NCBI GenBank assembly: GCA_012729315.1
Contig: JAAYDI010000163.1
Span: 1-64,000 of the forward strand
Source of the DNA: Planctomycetaceae bacterium
GTDB lineage: Bacteria; Planctomycetota; Planctomycetia; Pirellulales; Pirellulaceae
Length of the DNA stretch: 64,000 nt
Direction: 5' to 3'
Shown here: piece by piece, positions 52,000 through 61,026 of the stretch
Layout of the letters: each line of letters opens with the position of its first letter
Numbering within the stretch: position 1 is the first letter of the stretch
Translations under genes and position numbers: made by a program
Notes under the pieces: model-generated
The model's input: only the letters and a program-made list of their open reading frames with translations
Told to the model about the DNA's origin: nothing
Database searches by the model: none

Positions 52000-52362
52000 T
52001 TGAGCGATCTGGAACAAACGGCCGTGGTCGATGAACCACTGGTGGAGATAATTCGTCGCCGTCGCGCGCGGGCGCAGGCCGAGCCCAGACGCCAGCCGCG
52101 CTACAGTGTGATCCTGTGGGATGACAACGATCATTCCTACGATTACGTCATCGACATGATGCGCCGGGTGTTCGGCCATCCCCTGGAAAAAGGGTTCCAG
52201 ATTGCAAAGGAAGTGGATGTCCACGGGCGCGCCGTCTGTCTGACCACGACCAAGGAGCACGCCGAACTGAAGCGCGATCAGATCCACGCCTTTGGCCGCG
52301 ATAACCTGATCGCCCGCTGCGCCGGTTCCATGACGGCGACGATCGAGCCGGTGCCGGAGTAA
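52000..52362 (+). CDS. clpS: ATP-dependent Clp protease adaptor ClpS
   Basis: ClpS delivers proteins with destabilising N-terminal residues to ClpAP. The 120-residue product has a poorly conserved charged N-terminus of about 35 residues and then the ClpS core: VILWDDNDHSYDYVIDMMRRVFGH and AKEVDVHGRAVCLTTTKEHAELKRDQIHAFG, with the substrate-pocket Asp/Asn/His segment (DDNDHSYDYV). The start is probably the TTG at 52000, with GGGGGG upstream; no ATG fits. The mtaB gene begins directly after its stop. Confidence 0.92.
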   Translation: MSDLEQTAVVDEPLVEIIRRRRARAQAEPRRQPRYSVILWDDNDHSYDYVIDMMRRVFGHPLEKGFQIAKEVDVHGRAVCLTTTKEHAELKRDQIHAFGRDNLIARCAGSMTATIEPVPE

Positions 52363-52371
52363 GTGCCGGCC

Positions 52372-53670
52372 ATGACGGCTCCGCGGCTCAAGACCTGCAC
52401 GCTCGGTTGTAAGGTGAACCAGTACGAGACGGAGTACGTGCGGGAGGGTCTGCTGAGCATCGGCTACCAGGACGCGATTGGTGCGGATCCGGCGGCACTG
52501 TGTCTGGTCAATACGTGCACGGTGACCCGGGAGGGTGAAGCCAAGAGTCGCCAGGCAATTCGGCGTCTGGCACGCGAAAACCCGGCGGCCCGGATTGTGG
52601 TGATGGGGTGCTATGCGACGCGCGCGCCGCAAGAAGTGGCCGCTCTGCCGGGCGTCGTGGACGTCGTGACCGACAAACGCCAGCTGCCGCAGCTGTTGAT
52701 GCGGCTGGGCATCACCGACGTGCCGACCGGCATTGCCCGCTTCGGTGACCGCCATCGGGCCTACTTGAAAGTGCAGGATGGTTGCCGTCTGCGCTGCAGC
52801 TACTGCATCATCCCCTACATGCGGCCACACGTGCTGAGCCGCCCGGTGACCGAGATCCTGGACGAAGTCCGTCGCCTGCGCGACAACGGCTATCGCGAAC
52901 TGGTGCTGACCGGCGTCCACCTGGGACATTACGGCATCGAGGGCGTCGAGGGCATCGAGGGCATCGAGTTGTCGGCTGGCCGGCCCGCGGCCACACGCTC
53001 CCCGTTGGCGCAACTCGTGCGCCAGATCGCCCGGCTCGACGGAGATTTCCGGCTGCGTCTCTCCAGTCTCGAAGCGACGGAAGTGACGCGCGAGCTGGTC
53101 GAAACGGTGGCCGAATTTCCGGACAAGATCTGCCCTCATTTCCATATTTGCCTGCAGAGCGGTTCGGATCAGGTCTTGCGCCGCATGCGTCGGCGCTGGG
53201 GCGCGCGTCTGTTTCAGGACCGCTGCCGGTTCGTGCGCGACCAGCTGCCGCTGCCCGCGCTCACGACCGACGTCATCGTCGGATTCCCGGGCGAAACGGA
53301 CGCCGACTTTGCCGCCACCTGCCGCGTCGTGCAGGATGTAGGCTTTTCGAAGATCCACGTCTTTCCCTTCAGTCCGCGGGAGGGGACCCCCGCCGCCGAG
53401 ATGCCTGACCAGGTACCGGCCAGTGTGAAAGCCGCCCGCCGCCGGCACCTGAGCGACATCGCCGGCCAACTCCGGCGCGCTTACTTCCAGCAGTTGATCG
53501 GCCGCCCGTTGCGCGTGCTGGTCGAGTCCCACGTCGAAGGCCACCCGGATCGCTGCGCCGGCACCGCCTGCCGCTACGCCCCGGTGGAACTGCCGGGCAG
53601 CACGCGGCTCTCCGGCCAGCTGGTGACGTGCCGGCCGCATGCGGTGCATGATTCCCGGCTGCTGGCCTGA
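52372..53670 (+). CDS. mtaB: tRNA methylthiotransferase MtaB
   Basis: MtaB adds a methylthio group to N6-threonylcarbamoyl-adenosine at tRNA position 37. The N-terminal MTTase domain has TLGCKVNQYE and VNTCTVT with cluster Cys, and the radical-SAM domain has DGCRLRCSYCIIPY (C-x3-C-x2-C); a TRAM-like C-terminus follows. It is 432 residues from the ATG at 52372; the GTG at 52363 is in frame. A short repeat, GIEGVEGIEGIE (52932-52967), expands a loop after the radical-SAM strand. It is co-transcribed with clpS. Confidence 0.94.
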   Translation: MTAPRLKTCTLGCKVNQYETEYVREGLLSIGYQDAIGADPAALCLVNTCTVTREGEAKSRQAIRRLARENPAARIVVMGCYATRAPQEVAALPGVVDVVTDKRQLPQLLMRLGITDVPTGIARFGDRHRAYLKVQDGCRLRCSYCIIPYMRPHVLSRPVTEILDEVRRLRDNGYRELVLTGVHLGHYGIEGVEGIEGIELSAGRPAATRSPLAQLVRQIARLDGDFRLRLSSLEATEVTRELVETVAEFPDKICPHFHICLQSGSDQVLRRMRRRWGARLFQDRCRFVRDQLPLPALTTDVIVGFPGETDADFAATCRVVQDVGFSKIHVFPFSPREGTPAAEMPDQVPASVKAARRRHLSDIAGQLRRAYFQQLIGRPLRVLVESHVEGHPDRCAGTACRYAPVELPGSTRLSGQLVTCRPHAVHDSRLLA

Positions 53671-53864
53671 CTGTACGCCTGCTTCACGCCCCGCGGGCGG
53701 GGGCGGGAGGGCGGGAACATCTGGCCAGATCGATCTGGCCCTCGACTGCGGATTCTGCTACTCTCCCGCCGGTTTGTCTGCCGGTTTGGCACGGCCACAG
53801 CCAATGCAGGACCGTCCGTCGTCGGCACCGAGTGGGTGTCGGCGGGTCGCTCAAGGAGGAAGTC

Positions 53865-55022
53865 ATGAAGACGCGATGGACACGCAGGAATGGGATGGTG
53901 TGGGGCGGCGTGTTGCTGACCCTGGCGTTCGCGGGTGTCGCGACCGCGGCGCCGCCGTGGAAGAAGCTGGTTCCTTTCAAGTCGGTGGATGCCGATCCGA
54001 ACAAGATGTACTGGCTGACCGAGGACCAGGGTCCCTGGATGATCATGGCCACGTCGTTTGCGGGGCCGGGCGCGGAGGAGCAGGCGCACGATCTGGTGCT
54101 GGAGTTGCGGAAGCAGTACAAGATGGAAGCCTTCATGCACAAGCGGACGTTCGACTACACCCAGCCGGTCTATGGCCGCGGCGTGAACCGTTACGGCGGT
54201 CCGAAGCGGATGCGGTACCAGGCGGCCACGAAGTTCGACGAGATTGCCGTCGTGGTGGGGAACTACATGACCAACGACACGCCGGGCCTGCAGGAAGACC
54301 TGGACCGTTTGAAGACGGCCCGGCCAGCCTGTTTGGATATCTCGAGCGAGTCGGTCAAGCGGCACACGACGCAGCGGTTCATCGGGCTGCGCGAGCTGCA
54401 GCGGCTGGTGCATTCGGATCCGGAGGTCCGGGAGCTGGGCCCGATGCGGCGCGCCTTTGTGGTCCGCAACCCGCTGCTGCCGAAAGAGTATTTTGTGAGC
54501 ACCGGCATTGACCCGTTTGTGCTGGAGATGAACCGGGAGGTGAAGCACAGCCTGCTGGATAATCCGGGTCAATACACGGTGCGGGTAGCATCGTTTCAGG
54601 GCGAGTCCTACTTCGCGGGCGAAGAGCAGAGACAGAACGTGAAGGGATTCGGGCCCAGCCTCGATCTGTTGAAGTACGGTCGCTCCCGCAAGCTGGAGGA
54701 AGCTGCTGACAAGGCCCACCGCCTGACCGAAGCGCTCCGCAAGCGAGGGGTGGAGGCGTACGAGTTTCACGACCGGTTCGAGAGCATTGTGACGATCGGG
54801 AGCTTCGATTCGGTGGGGAACAAACTGTCTGACGGCCGGCTGGATCTGCGCCCGGAAGTCTACAAGATCATGCGCGACTACGGTGCGGAGACCAGTGCGC
54901 TGCCCCAGCACGGGCAGGGGTTCAAGCCGCGCACGCTCGACGGCATCCAGTTCGAAATCCAGCCGATGCCGGTGAAGGTGCCGCGACCTGGGCTGGCGTC
55001 CACGTACGCTCTGGACCACTAG
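53865..55022 (+). CDS. Secreted hypothetical protein
   Basis: A 385-residue exported protein with a signal peptide (MVWGGVLLTLAFAGVATA^APP). The mature part, ending YALDH, has blocks such as DQGPWMIMATSFAGPGAEEQAHDLVLELRKQYKMEAFMHKR and NPGQYTVRVASFQGESYFAGEEQ, and two regions resembling SPOR-like beta-alpha-beta repeats (…ALRKRGVEAYEFHDRFESIVTIGSFDS). Peptidoglycan binding is therefore possible but not shown. ATG 53865 has a perfect AAGGAGGAAGTC. It ends four bases past the rdgB stop, convergent. Confidence 0.8.
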   Translation: MKTRWTRRNGMVWGGVLLTLAFAGVATAAPPWKKLVPFKSVDADPNKMYWLTEDQGPWMIMATSFAGPGAEEQAHDLVLELRKQYKMEAFMHKRTFDYTQPVYGRGVNRYGGPKRMRYQAATKFDEIAVVVGNYMTNDTPGLQEDLDRLKTARPACLDISSESVKRHTTQRFIGLRELQRLVHSDPEVRELGPMRRAFVVRNPLLPKEYFVSTGIDPFVLEMNREVKHSLLDNPGQYTVRVASFQGESYFAGEEQRQNVKGFGPSLDLLKYGRSRKLEEAADKAHRLTEALRKRGVEAYEFHDRFESIVTIGSFDSVGNKLSDGRLDLRPEVYKIMRDYGAETSALPQHGQGFKPRTLDGIQFEIQPMPVKVPRPGLASTYALDH

Positions 55023-55645
55023 GACGACGGAAGCTGGGGAATCAAGGGGCGCAGCGCCGCCAGGAGGCGGCGCACGGCGCGCCCCCGGTGACTCAACACG
55101 GCCTTCACGGCGTCCCCCAGTTCGGCGAACGTGCGGTGGTATTCCGCGATTTCGAACACGGGATCGTAACCGAAGCCGGCCGTCCCGCGGGGCGCTGTGG
55201 TGATGCGTCCGTGGCAGCAGGCTTCGCTTTCCGCCCGCACCACGCCGCCGGCGTCGGCCAACGTGATATGGCAGACGTAGTGTGCCCACCGCTGCGCGGC
55301 GGGCACACCTTGCAGTTCCTCGAGCAGATGCTGGGTATTCGCGGCGTCGGTAGCCTGCGGGCCCGCGTAGCGGGCGGAACAGACCCCGGGGCGGCCACCC
55401 AGCGCCGCGACCGCCAGGCCGCTGTCCTCGCCCAGCACCCAGGTGCCGAGGTGCCGTGCCTGCTGGCAGGCCTTTCGCCGCGCGTTCTCCGCGAAAGTCG
55501 CCCCATCCTCGACCACGCAGAGTGGAGCGGGGAAGTCGGCCAGCGTCTTGACCGTCAGCCCCCAGGTGGCGACAAGTTCTGACAGCTCCCGCCCCTTCTT
55601 GCGATTGTGCGTGCCGAGCACGATTACGTGAGAGTCTGTCGTCAT
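55019..55645 (-). CDS. rdgB: XTP/dITP pyrophosphatase (HAM1/RdgB)
   Basis: RdgB removes deaminated purine nucleotides (ITP, dITP, XTP) to keep them out of DNA. The 208-residue product starts GTHNRKKGRELSEL (nucleotide-binding) and contains EDGATFAENARRKA, GEDSGLAVAALGGRPGVCSARYAG, AGFGYDPVFE and LSHRGRAVRRLL, the full set of family motifs. ATG 55645 is preceded by GGGG at suitable spacing. The frame extends upstream to 55732 but those residues are not conserved. Confidence 0.95.
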   Translation of the reverse strand: MTTDSHVIVLGTHNRKKGRELSELVATWGLTVKTLADFPAPLCVVEDGATFAENARRKACQQARHLGTWVLGEDSGLAVAALGGRPGVCSARYAGPQATDAANTQHLLEELQGVPAAQRWAHYVCHITLADAGGVVRAESEACCHGRITTAPRGTAGFGYDPVFEIAEYHRTFAELGDAVKAVLSHRGRAVRRLLAALRPLIPQLPSS

Positions 55646-55747
55646 GCGTATCCCCGGGCGATGCAATAGTCCGTGAGCCGACATATAATAGCAGTGAGTC
55701 CGGGGAGCGTCCCCCCCCGGGACACATGGCACACCGAGACGGCCGTC

Positions 55748-56236
55748 ATGAGCAGCAATGTGGCCGACAACACGAGCATCCGCACGTCACCGCCGTGGCG
55801 CGAGATCCGCGTCGTGAACTGGCCGCTGCGCGACGATCCCTGGCGCACGCTGGCCGTGGCCGCCTGCTGCGTGGCAGTGGGAGGCCTGGCGGGGCTGGGG
55901 GCGGCCAGCTGGGCGATGGGAGCGCTGGCGGCCGCCGCGCTGGGGCTGGCGCTGTGGAAACTGTGGATTCCGCTGGCCTGTGAACTGGGACCCACCGGCG
56001 TGACGCTCGGCATCTGGCGCTGGCGGCGGCACGTTTCCTGGCGGCAGATTGACCAGGTGCACTGCATGTCGCGCGGGGTGTTTCTGTGCGGCGCGGGCGC
56101 AGCCGGTTGGACGCGCGGCTGGCGCAGTCTGTACCTGCCGTGGTGCCGCCAGGCGAATCTGGTGGCGGAGTTCCACGAGTTCTACGGCCGCGGGACGCGG
56201 GGATCCGTCAGATTGTCGGATATTTCCCTTCGCTGA
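55748..56236 (+). CDS. Small membrane protein with PH-like domain (unknown)
   Basis: A 162-residue protein. Two hydrophobic helices (about 37-75: TLAVAACCVAVGGLAGLGAASWAMGALAAAALGLALW) are followed by a compact C-terminal region beginning LACELGPTGVTLGIWRWRRHVSWRQIDQVHCMSRG that resembles bacterial PH (bPH2-like) membrane domains, where a tandem of hydrophobic helices precedes the fold. No function can be assigned. ATG 55748; a weak site GAGACGG lies upstream. Confidence 0.6.
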   Translation: MSSNVADNTSIRTSPPWREIRVVNWPLRDDPWRTLAVAACCVAVGGLAGLGAASWAMGALAAAALGLALWKLWIPLACELGPTGVTLGIWRWRRHVSWRQIDQVHCMSRGVFLCGAGAAGWTRGWRSLYLPWCRQANLVAEFHEFYGRGTRGSVRLSDISLR

Positions 56237-56581
56237 CGGCCCGCTGCTGCGGGGGATTGCGCAGTTCCACGCGGTTCTTTGTCGTGTTCGACCAACAGCC
56301 CCGCTTCAAGTAGTTGAGTCAGCTGTTCCCCACCCATCCGGGTCGGTAAATGTTTCCCAAATTCGCGCCTGCCCGGTTTTCAATCGGCAGTTCCCGAGTT
56401 TAGAATACTGACAATTGCTTATCTTTGTATTACTGGTTCCAGTCGTCTTGTGTTGAAAACGTCTCCACAGTGCCACCCGCCGAGGTGCGTGAGCGCGCGG
56501 CGCGGAGTTTCTGCGGCTGTTTCTGGGGAGATTTTTCAAGGCACAGTCGAGGCCGGTATCAGGCCGGGTCAAGGCGGATCA
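56237..56581. other. Intergenic region upstream of the ArsR gene
   Basis: 345 bp, more AT-rich than its neighbours in 56380-56450. TTTAGAATACT near 56400 is a possible -10 (TAGAAT 56402-56407) but no fitting -35 exists. No gene or repeat is seen. Confidence 0.35.
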
Positions 56582-57064
56582 ATGGCCACAACGCTATTTC
56601 CACATCCATCGTCCAAGAACAAGAACAAGAACGAAAACATAATCAAGAAACAGAAACTCGACGGTCAGCCAGTGTCAACAGAACCTACACCCACGCCGGA
56701 TGCCGACACGTCCGTGTCCGGGCAGATCACGAAGGAGCTCGTGCGGTGGTTCAAGCTGTTGGCCGACGAAACCCGTTTGAAGATCCTGATCTATCTGCTG
56801 GAACGCCGCGAATTGAATGTGCGCGCGCTGTGTGATCTGCTGCAGCTGAGCCAGCCGGCGGTGAGTCATCACCTGGCACTGCTGCGCGGCGACGGTCTGA
56901 TCGACTGCCGGCGCGACGGCAAACACAATTTCTACCGCGTGCTGCCGGAGCGGCTGAGCGAACTGATGGGGATCGTGTTTTCGCGGCAGCCGGGGCGCGA
57001 GCCGCAGTTGCGGTTCGGGCAGTGCGTCTTGATCTTCCAACGCGACAAAGACGTGAGCGAGTGA
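56582..57064 (+). CDS. ArsR-family winged-helix regulator
   Basis: A 160-residue DNA-binding protein. A low-complexity N-terminus (SKNKNKNENIIKKQK, from a short AAGAAC repeat at about 56620) precedes a winged helix: WFKLLADETRLKILIYLLERRELNVRALCDLLQLSQPAVSHHLALLRGDGLIDCRRDGKHNFYRVL. No metal-binding Cys pair (CxCxxC) is visible, so the effector is unknown. ATG 56582 follows AAGGCGG. The SpoU gene begins 21 bp after its stop. Confidence 0.9.
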   Translation: MATTLFPHPSSKNKNKNENIIKKQKLDGQPVSTEPTPTPDADTSVSGQITKELVRWFKLLADETRLKILIYLLERRELNVRALCDLLQLSQPAVSHHLALLRGDGLIDCRRDGKHNFYRVLPERLSELMGIVFSRQPGREPQLRFGQCVLIFQRDKDVSE

Positions 57065-57085
57065 GCGGGTCGGCCGGGAGGCGGC

Positions 57086-57625
57086 GTGGCAGACATGGGT
57101 GAGTTCGTCCACGAGCGGCACAAGCCGCCTTGTGCCTTGCCCGCTACGTGCGAGCTGCTGCTGGCCTGTCCGGTACTGCGCAGCAACGTGAACCTGTCGC
57201 GGATCGTCCGCGTGGCCAGCTGCTGCGGTGTCCGGCGGATGATCGCCTGTGGCCGCCCGAAGCTGGACCGCAAGATCGCGCGCGACGGTGCCGAGCGCGT
57301 GGTGATCGAGGCTCATCGCACGCTCCCCCCCGTGCTCAGACGGCTGCGCGACGAGGGCTTTCACCTGGTCGGGCTGGAACAGACCACCAACTCGAAATGC
57401 CTCTACCACTTCTCGTTCCGTCCCCGCACGGTACTGGTGATCGGGCACGAGCGGCAGGGGCTCGATGCAGATACCCTGGCGCTGCTGGACGACGTGGTCG
57501 AAATCCCGGTCTTCGGACTGCCCTACAGCTACAATGTGGCCACGGCAACTGCGATGGCGCTGTACGAGTACTGCCGGCAGTTTGCGCGGGACGCCTGGCC
57601 GCCGGATGACACCGGCGATCTCTAG
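57086..57625 (+). CDS. SpoU/TrmH-family RNA methyltransferase, short form
   Basis: A 179-residue SPOUT methylase. It has LRSNVNLSRIVRVASCCGV near the N-terminus, VIGHERQGLDADTL and the knot motif IPVFGLPYSYNVATATAMALYEYC. There is no N-terminal RNA-binding extension, so it is the minimal form. It probably methylates a ribose of tRNA or rRNA. GTG 57086 follows GGGAGG. It is in line with the ArsR gene and may share its transcript. Confidence 0.9.
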   Translation: MADMGEFVHERHKPPCALPATCELLLACPVLRSNVNLSRIVRVASCCGVRRMIACGRPKLDRKIARDGAERVVIEAHRTLPPVLRRLRDEGFHLVGLEQTTNSKCLYHFSFRPRTVLVIGHERQGLDADTLALLDDVVEIPVFGLPYSYNVATATAMALYEYCRQFARDAWPPDDTGDL

Positions 57626-57793
57626 CACCCCGGCCGGGGCGCTCCCCCCGGTGTCCGCCTCACCCCGCTCTGCTGACTGCTACTGGTTGACCGGTGGCAG
57701 TCTGCGCGAATAGACTGACCGGCCGGGATGGGGTGCCTCCTGTGGCGAATGGCGTGGCGCGTAGACGCGTGGATGCATGTGGAGACGATTACC

Positions 57794-59122
57794 GTGCCGG
57801 GAACGAGTGTGATTGGGTTGCAGTGGGGTGACGAGGCGAAAGGGAAGCTGGTCGATTTGCTCAGCGAGCGTCTCCACGTGGACATCGTGGTGCGGTATCA
57901 AGGTGGCGCCAATGCCGGTCACACGGTCGTGGTCGGGGACGCGATGTATAAGCTGCACCAGATTCCCAGCGGGATCCTGTCGGATGGTGTGATGAACGTG
58001 ATTGCGCCGGGTGTGGTTCTCAATCCGGCCGTGTTGCTCGAGGAGTTCGATGGGCTGGTCGCACGCGGGATTCCGGTCGCCGAGCGGCTGATGATCAGCG
58101 AACGGGCGCACGTGGTGTTTCCATGGCACATGGCCGAAGACCGGGCCGTGAATATGGAGAAGGTCGGCGGGGAAGGGATCGGGACGACGCTGCGTGGCAT
58201 CGGGCCCTGCTATCGCGACAAGTACGGTCGCCTGTCGGCGATTCGGTTGGGGGACATGGTCGGCAGCGACTTCCGGGAGCGAATTGAAGAGGTCGTGGCC
58301 ATCAAACGGCGGACGTTGGCCGGATACAGTGCTGCCATCCATGACGAGGAACTTGACGCCGCAGCGATCCACGACGAGTACCGCCGATATGCGGACCGGT
58401 TGCTGCCCCTGGTCGGCGATACGACCACCTACCTGCTCGATGCAGTGGAGGCCGATCGCCGGATCCTGTACGAAGGGGCGCAAGGGGCCATGCTGGACAT
58501 TGACCACGGCACCTTTCCGTTCGTGACCAGCAGCAACAGCTCGGGGGTGGGGGTTTCGTCGGGGACCGGTGTGCCGTGCCGCTGGATCAATCGGGTCTAT
58601 GGGGTGATCAAGTCCTACACAACGCGCGTGGGAGGTGGGCCGTTTCCGACGGAACAGGACAACGAAGTCGGCCAGCGGATTCGGGAGCTGGGGAACGAAT
58701 ACGGAACGACTACCGGCCGGCCGCGGCGCTGCGGGTGGTTCGATGCGGTGGCGGTACGGTATGCGGCGCGTTTGAGCGGCGTCGACGTGCTGTCGTTGAT
58801 GATGCTCGATGTGGTCAGTCAGCTGCCGGAGGTCAAGATCTGTGTGGCCTACGAGCTCGATGGCAAGCGGATCCAGTACGTGCCGAGCCGGGCGGCCGAG
58901 CTGCGCCGCGTCAAACCGGTGTACGAAACTTTTACGGGCTGGCAGCAGGACGTGACGCGGGCCACGAAGCTCGATGATCTGCCGGCGCCGGCACACAAGT
59001 TCCTGGAACGGATCAGCCAGTTGGTCGGTGTTCCGATCGAGGTCATATCTGTCGGGCCCGCGCGGGCCCAGACGATTCTCGCTCTGCAGCCCGGTCAGCA
59101 CGACGATGAACGAACCTCCTGA
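57794..59122 (+). CDS. purA: Adenylosuccinate synthetase
   Basis: PurA makes adenylosuccinate from IMP and aspartate in AMP synthesis. The N-terminal [11 protein letters not shown] (GTP- and IMP-binding), [31 protein letters not shown], the arginine loop near [14 protein letters not shown] and the C-terminal GPARAQTI are complete. GTG 57794 gives 442 residues, [13 protein letters not shown] being the family N-terminus, and GGAGA lies eight bases upstream; a longer frame to 57728 is not conserved. It overlaps uppS by 17 bases. Confidence 0.96.
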   Translation: MPGTSVIGLQWGDEAKGKLVDLLSERLHVDIVVRYQGGANAGHTVVVGDAMYKLHQIPSGILSDGVMNVIAPGVVLNPAVLLEEFDGLVARGIPVAERLMISERAHVVFPWHMAEDRAVNMEKVGGEGIGTTLRGIGPCYRDKYGRLSAIRLGDMVGSDFRERIEEVVAIKRRTLAGYSAAIHDEELDAAAIHDEYRRYADRLLPLVGDTTTYLLDAVEADRRILYEGAQGAMLDIDHGTFPFVTSSNSSGVGVSSGTGVPCRWINRVYGVIKSYTTRVGGGPFPTEQDNEVGQRIRELGNEYGTTTGRPRRCGWFDAVAVRYAARLSGVDVLSLMMLDVVSQLPEVKICVAYELDGKRIQYVPSRAAELRRVKPVYETFTGWQQDVTRATKLDDLPAPAHKFLERISQLVGVPIEVISVGPARAQTILALQPGQHDDERTS

Positions 59123-59873
59123 TTCTCCGGCTTCCGAATCCGATCTGTGGCAGGACGTGCCGCAGGCCCAGCGCCCGCGGCACATCGCCATCATCATGGA
59201 TGGCAACGGGCGATGGGCGCAGCGCCAGAATCTGCCCCGCATCGAAGGGCACCGGCGTGGCGTGGCCAGTGTCCGCCGCACGGTCGAGGAGTGTGCCCGG
59301 CTGGGCATCGAACAGTTGACGCTGTACTGCCTGTCGAGCGAGAACTGGAAACGCCCCGCTGAAGAACTCGACTTCCTGCTGCATCTGCTGGAACAGTACA
59401 TGATCGAAGAACGGGGCACGATCATGGCGCAGGACGTCGTGGTCGAGATCATCGGCCGCCGCACGGGCATCCCGGACCACGTGCTGGCCGAAATGGACCG
59501 GACGATCGCCTTCAGCGCCGCAAACGCCGGTACCCGCCTGTGCCTGGCCATCAACTATGGCGGCCGCGCGGAAGTGGTGGATGCGGTACGCGAGATTGCC
59601 CAGCAGGTCCAGGCTGGCCGGCTGCAGCCGCAGGCAATCACCGAAGAAACGATCGCGGCGCATCTGTACACCGCAGGGCGACCAGACCCGGACCTGCTCA
59701 TCCGCACTGCCGGCGAGATGCGTGTGAGCAACTTTCTGCTCTGGCAGATCAGTTATGCCGAACTGTGGGTCACGTCCCGCTGTTGGCCTGAGTTCCGCAC
59801 CGTGGACCTGCACGAGGCGCTGCGGGCGTTCGCCCGGCGCGATCGGCGGTTCGGCGGGATACACGCATCTTGA
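59106..59873 (+). CDS. uppS: Undecaprenyl diphosphate synthase
   Basis: UppS makes the C55 lipid carrier for peptidoglycan and O-antigen. The 255-residue product has [69 protein letters not shown] and [27 protein letters not shown], all family signatures. An acidic N-terminal tail of about 22 residues precedes the domain. It overlaps purA and is 56 bp before cdsA, a common uppS-cdsA pair. Confidence 0.96.
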   Translation: MNEPPDSPASESDLWQDVPQAQRPRHIAIIMDGNGRWAQRQNLPRIEGHRRGVASVRRTVEECARLGIEQLTLYCLSSENWKRPAEELDFLLHLLEQYMIEERGTIMAQDVVVEIIGRRTGIPDHVLAEMDRTIAFSAANAGTRLCLAINYGGRAEVVDAVREIAQQVQAGRLQPQAITEETIAAHLYTAGRPDPDLLIRTAGEMRVSNFLLWQISYAELWVTSRCWPEFRTVDLHEALRAFARRDRRFGGIHAS

Positions 59874-59929
59874 ACCGGCTGCCATCAGCCATGGCAGCAT
59901 CCCGAAAGTGAAATGAGGAGTCCGGTCTC

Positions 59930-60844
59930 GTGTTGAAGCTGCGATTGGTGTCGGCGGCCGTCATCATCTCCGCGCTGCTTGCCCTGCTCCATCTCGACGC
60001 CCACCACGCCCCCTGGGGTGCGCCGGGCGTGTGGCTGCTCCCCCTGGCACTGGCTGTGGCTGTGATCATGGTGTACGAACTGCTCGATCTGTGGCGCGAT
60101 CGGCCCGATCGTCCCACCGCCTGGCCGCTGTACGTCGGGGCACCCCTGACAGTTCTGCTGGCGGCGGCCCCGCTCTACTGGACGCTCGCCGGACAGACCG
60201 GTCCGGCGGACGACCTGGTCGGTCGGCTCGGCTGGCCGCTGGCGGGGGTGACGGCCGGCATCGTGCTGGCATTCATTGCGGAGATGGCCCGCTACACTCA
60301 GCCGGGCTTATCCACCGGCCGCATCGCCCTCTCGGTACTGGCCATCGGCTATGCCGGCCTGCTGCTGAGTTTCCTGGTGAGTCTGCGGCTGTTGCCGGAC
60401 CCGCAGTGGGGCATGGCGGCCGTCGTCTCCGTGATTGTGATTGTCAAGTTGTCAGATACCGGTGCCTACTTCACGGGACGCGCACTGGGCCGGCACCAGA
60501 TGGCCCCGTCGCTCAGTCCCAAAAAGACGCTCGAGGGCGCCCTCGGCGGGCTCGTCGCCGCCGCCTGCGGAGCCTGGATCTGCCGCGACGTGCTGGTGCC
60601 AGCTCTGGTGGAGTCCAGCCAGCTACGCGGCACGCTCGGGAATTGGCTGATCTACGGACTGATCCTGGCGGTCGCCGGCATGCTGGGCGATCTGGCCGAA
60701 TCGCTGCTCAAACGGGACGTGCAGCGGAAGGACTCGAGCAGCTGGTTGCCTGGTCTGGGGGGGGGGCTCGATATTCTGGACTCACTTGTGTTCGCAGCGG
60801 CCCCCGCGTATTTTTGTTGGGCCTGCGGACTGGTGGGTCCCTAA
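59930..60844 (+). CDS. cdsA: Phosphatidate cytidylyltransferase
   Basis: CdsA makes CDP-diacylglycerol, the precursor of membrane phospholipids. The 304-residue integral membrane protein has about eight helices and the C-terminal signature VKLSDTGAYFTGRALGRHQMAPSLSPKKTLEGALGG, with GMLGDLAESLLKRDVQRKDSSSWLPGLGGGLDILDSL (the conserved catalytic Asp region). GTG 59930 has GAGGAG nine bases upstream. Downstream, 60845-61026 holds no gene. Confidence 0.96.
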   Translation: MLKLRLVSAAVIISALLALLHLDAHHAPWGAPGVWLLPLALAVAVIMVYELLDLWRDRPDRPTAWPLYVGAPLTVLLAAAPLYWTLAGQTGPADDLVGRLGWPLAGVTAGIVLAFIAEMARYTQPGLSTGRIALSVLAIGYAGLLLSFLVSLRLLPDPQWGMAAVVSVIVIVKLSDTGAYFTGRALGRHQMAPSLSPKKTLEGALGGLVAAACGAWICRDVLVPALVESSQLRGTLGNWLIYGLILAVAGMLGDLAESLLKRDVQRKDSSSWLPGLGGGLDILDSLVFAAAPAYFCWACGLVGP

Positions 60845-61026
60845 GGGCAGGGCATGGTTAGCTCTCGAGTATGAGGCTGGTCTGTCCAGCCGGCCGAGAG
60901 ACTGGGCCTGAGGGGGGGCGGCATGTCGCGCGATCTGGTGTGAGGTACGGAAAATTCGCTATAGTTGACTAGTGGGTGGAGTGAATCAGGAGGATGGTGG
61001 CGGCCCGAAGGGGTGTCATTGTTCGG

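Noticed and set aside
57728-57793. Longer purA start
   Set aside because: The added residues are unlike other PurA N-termini, and the GTG at 57794 has a well-spaced ribosome site.
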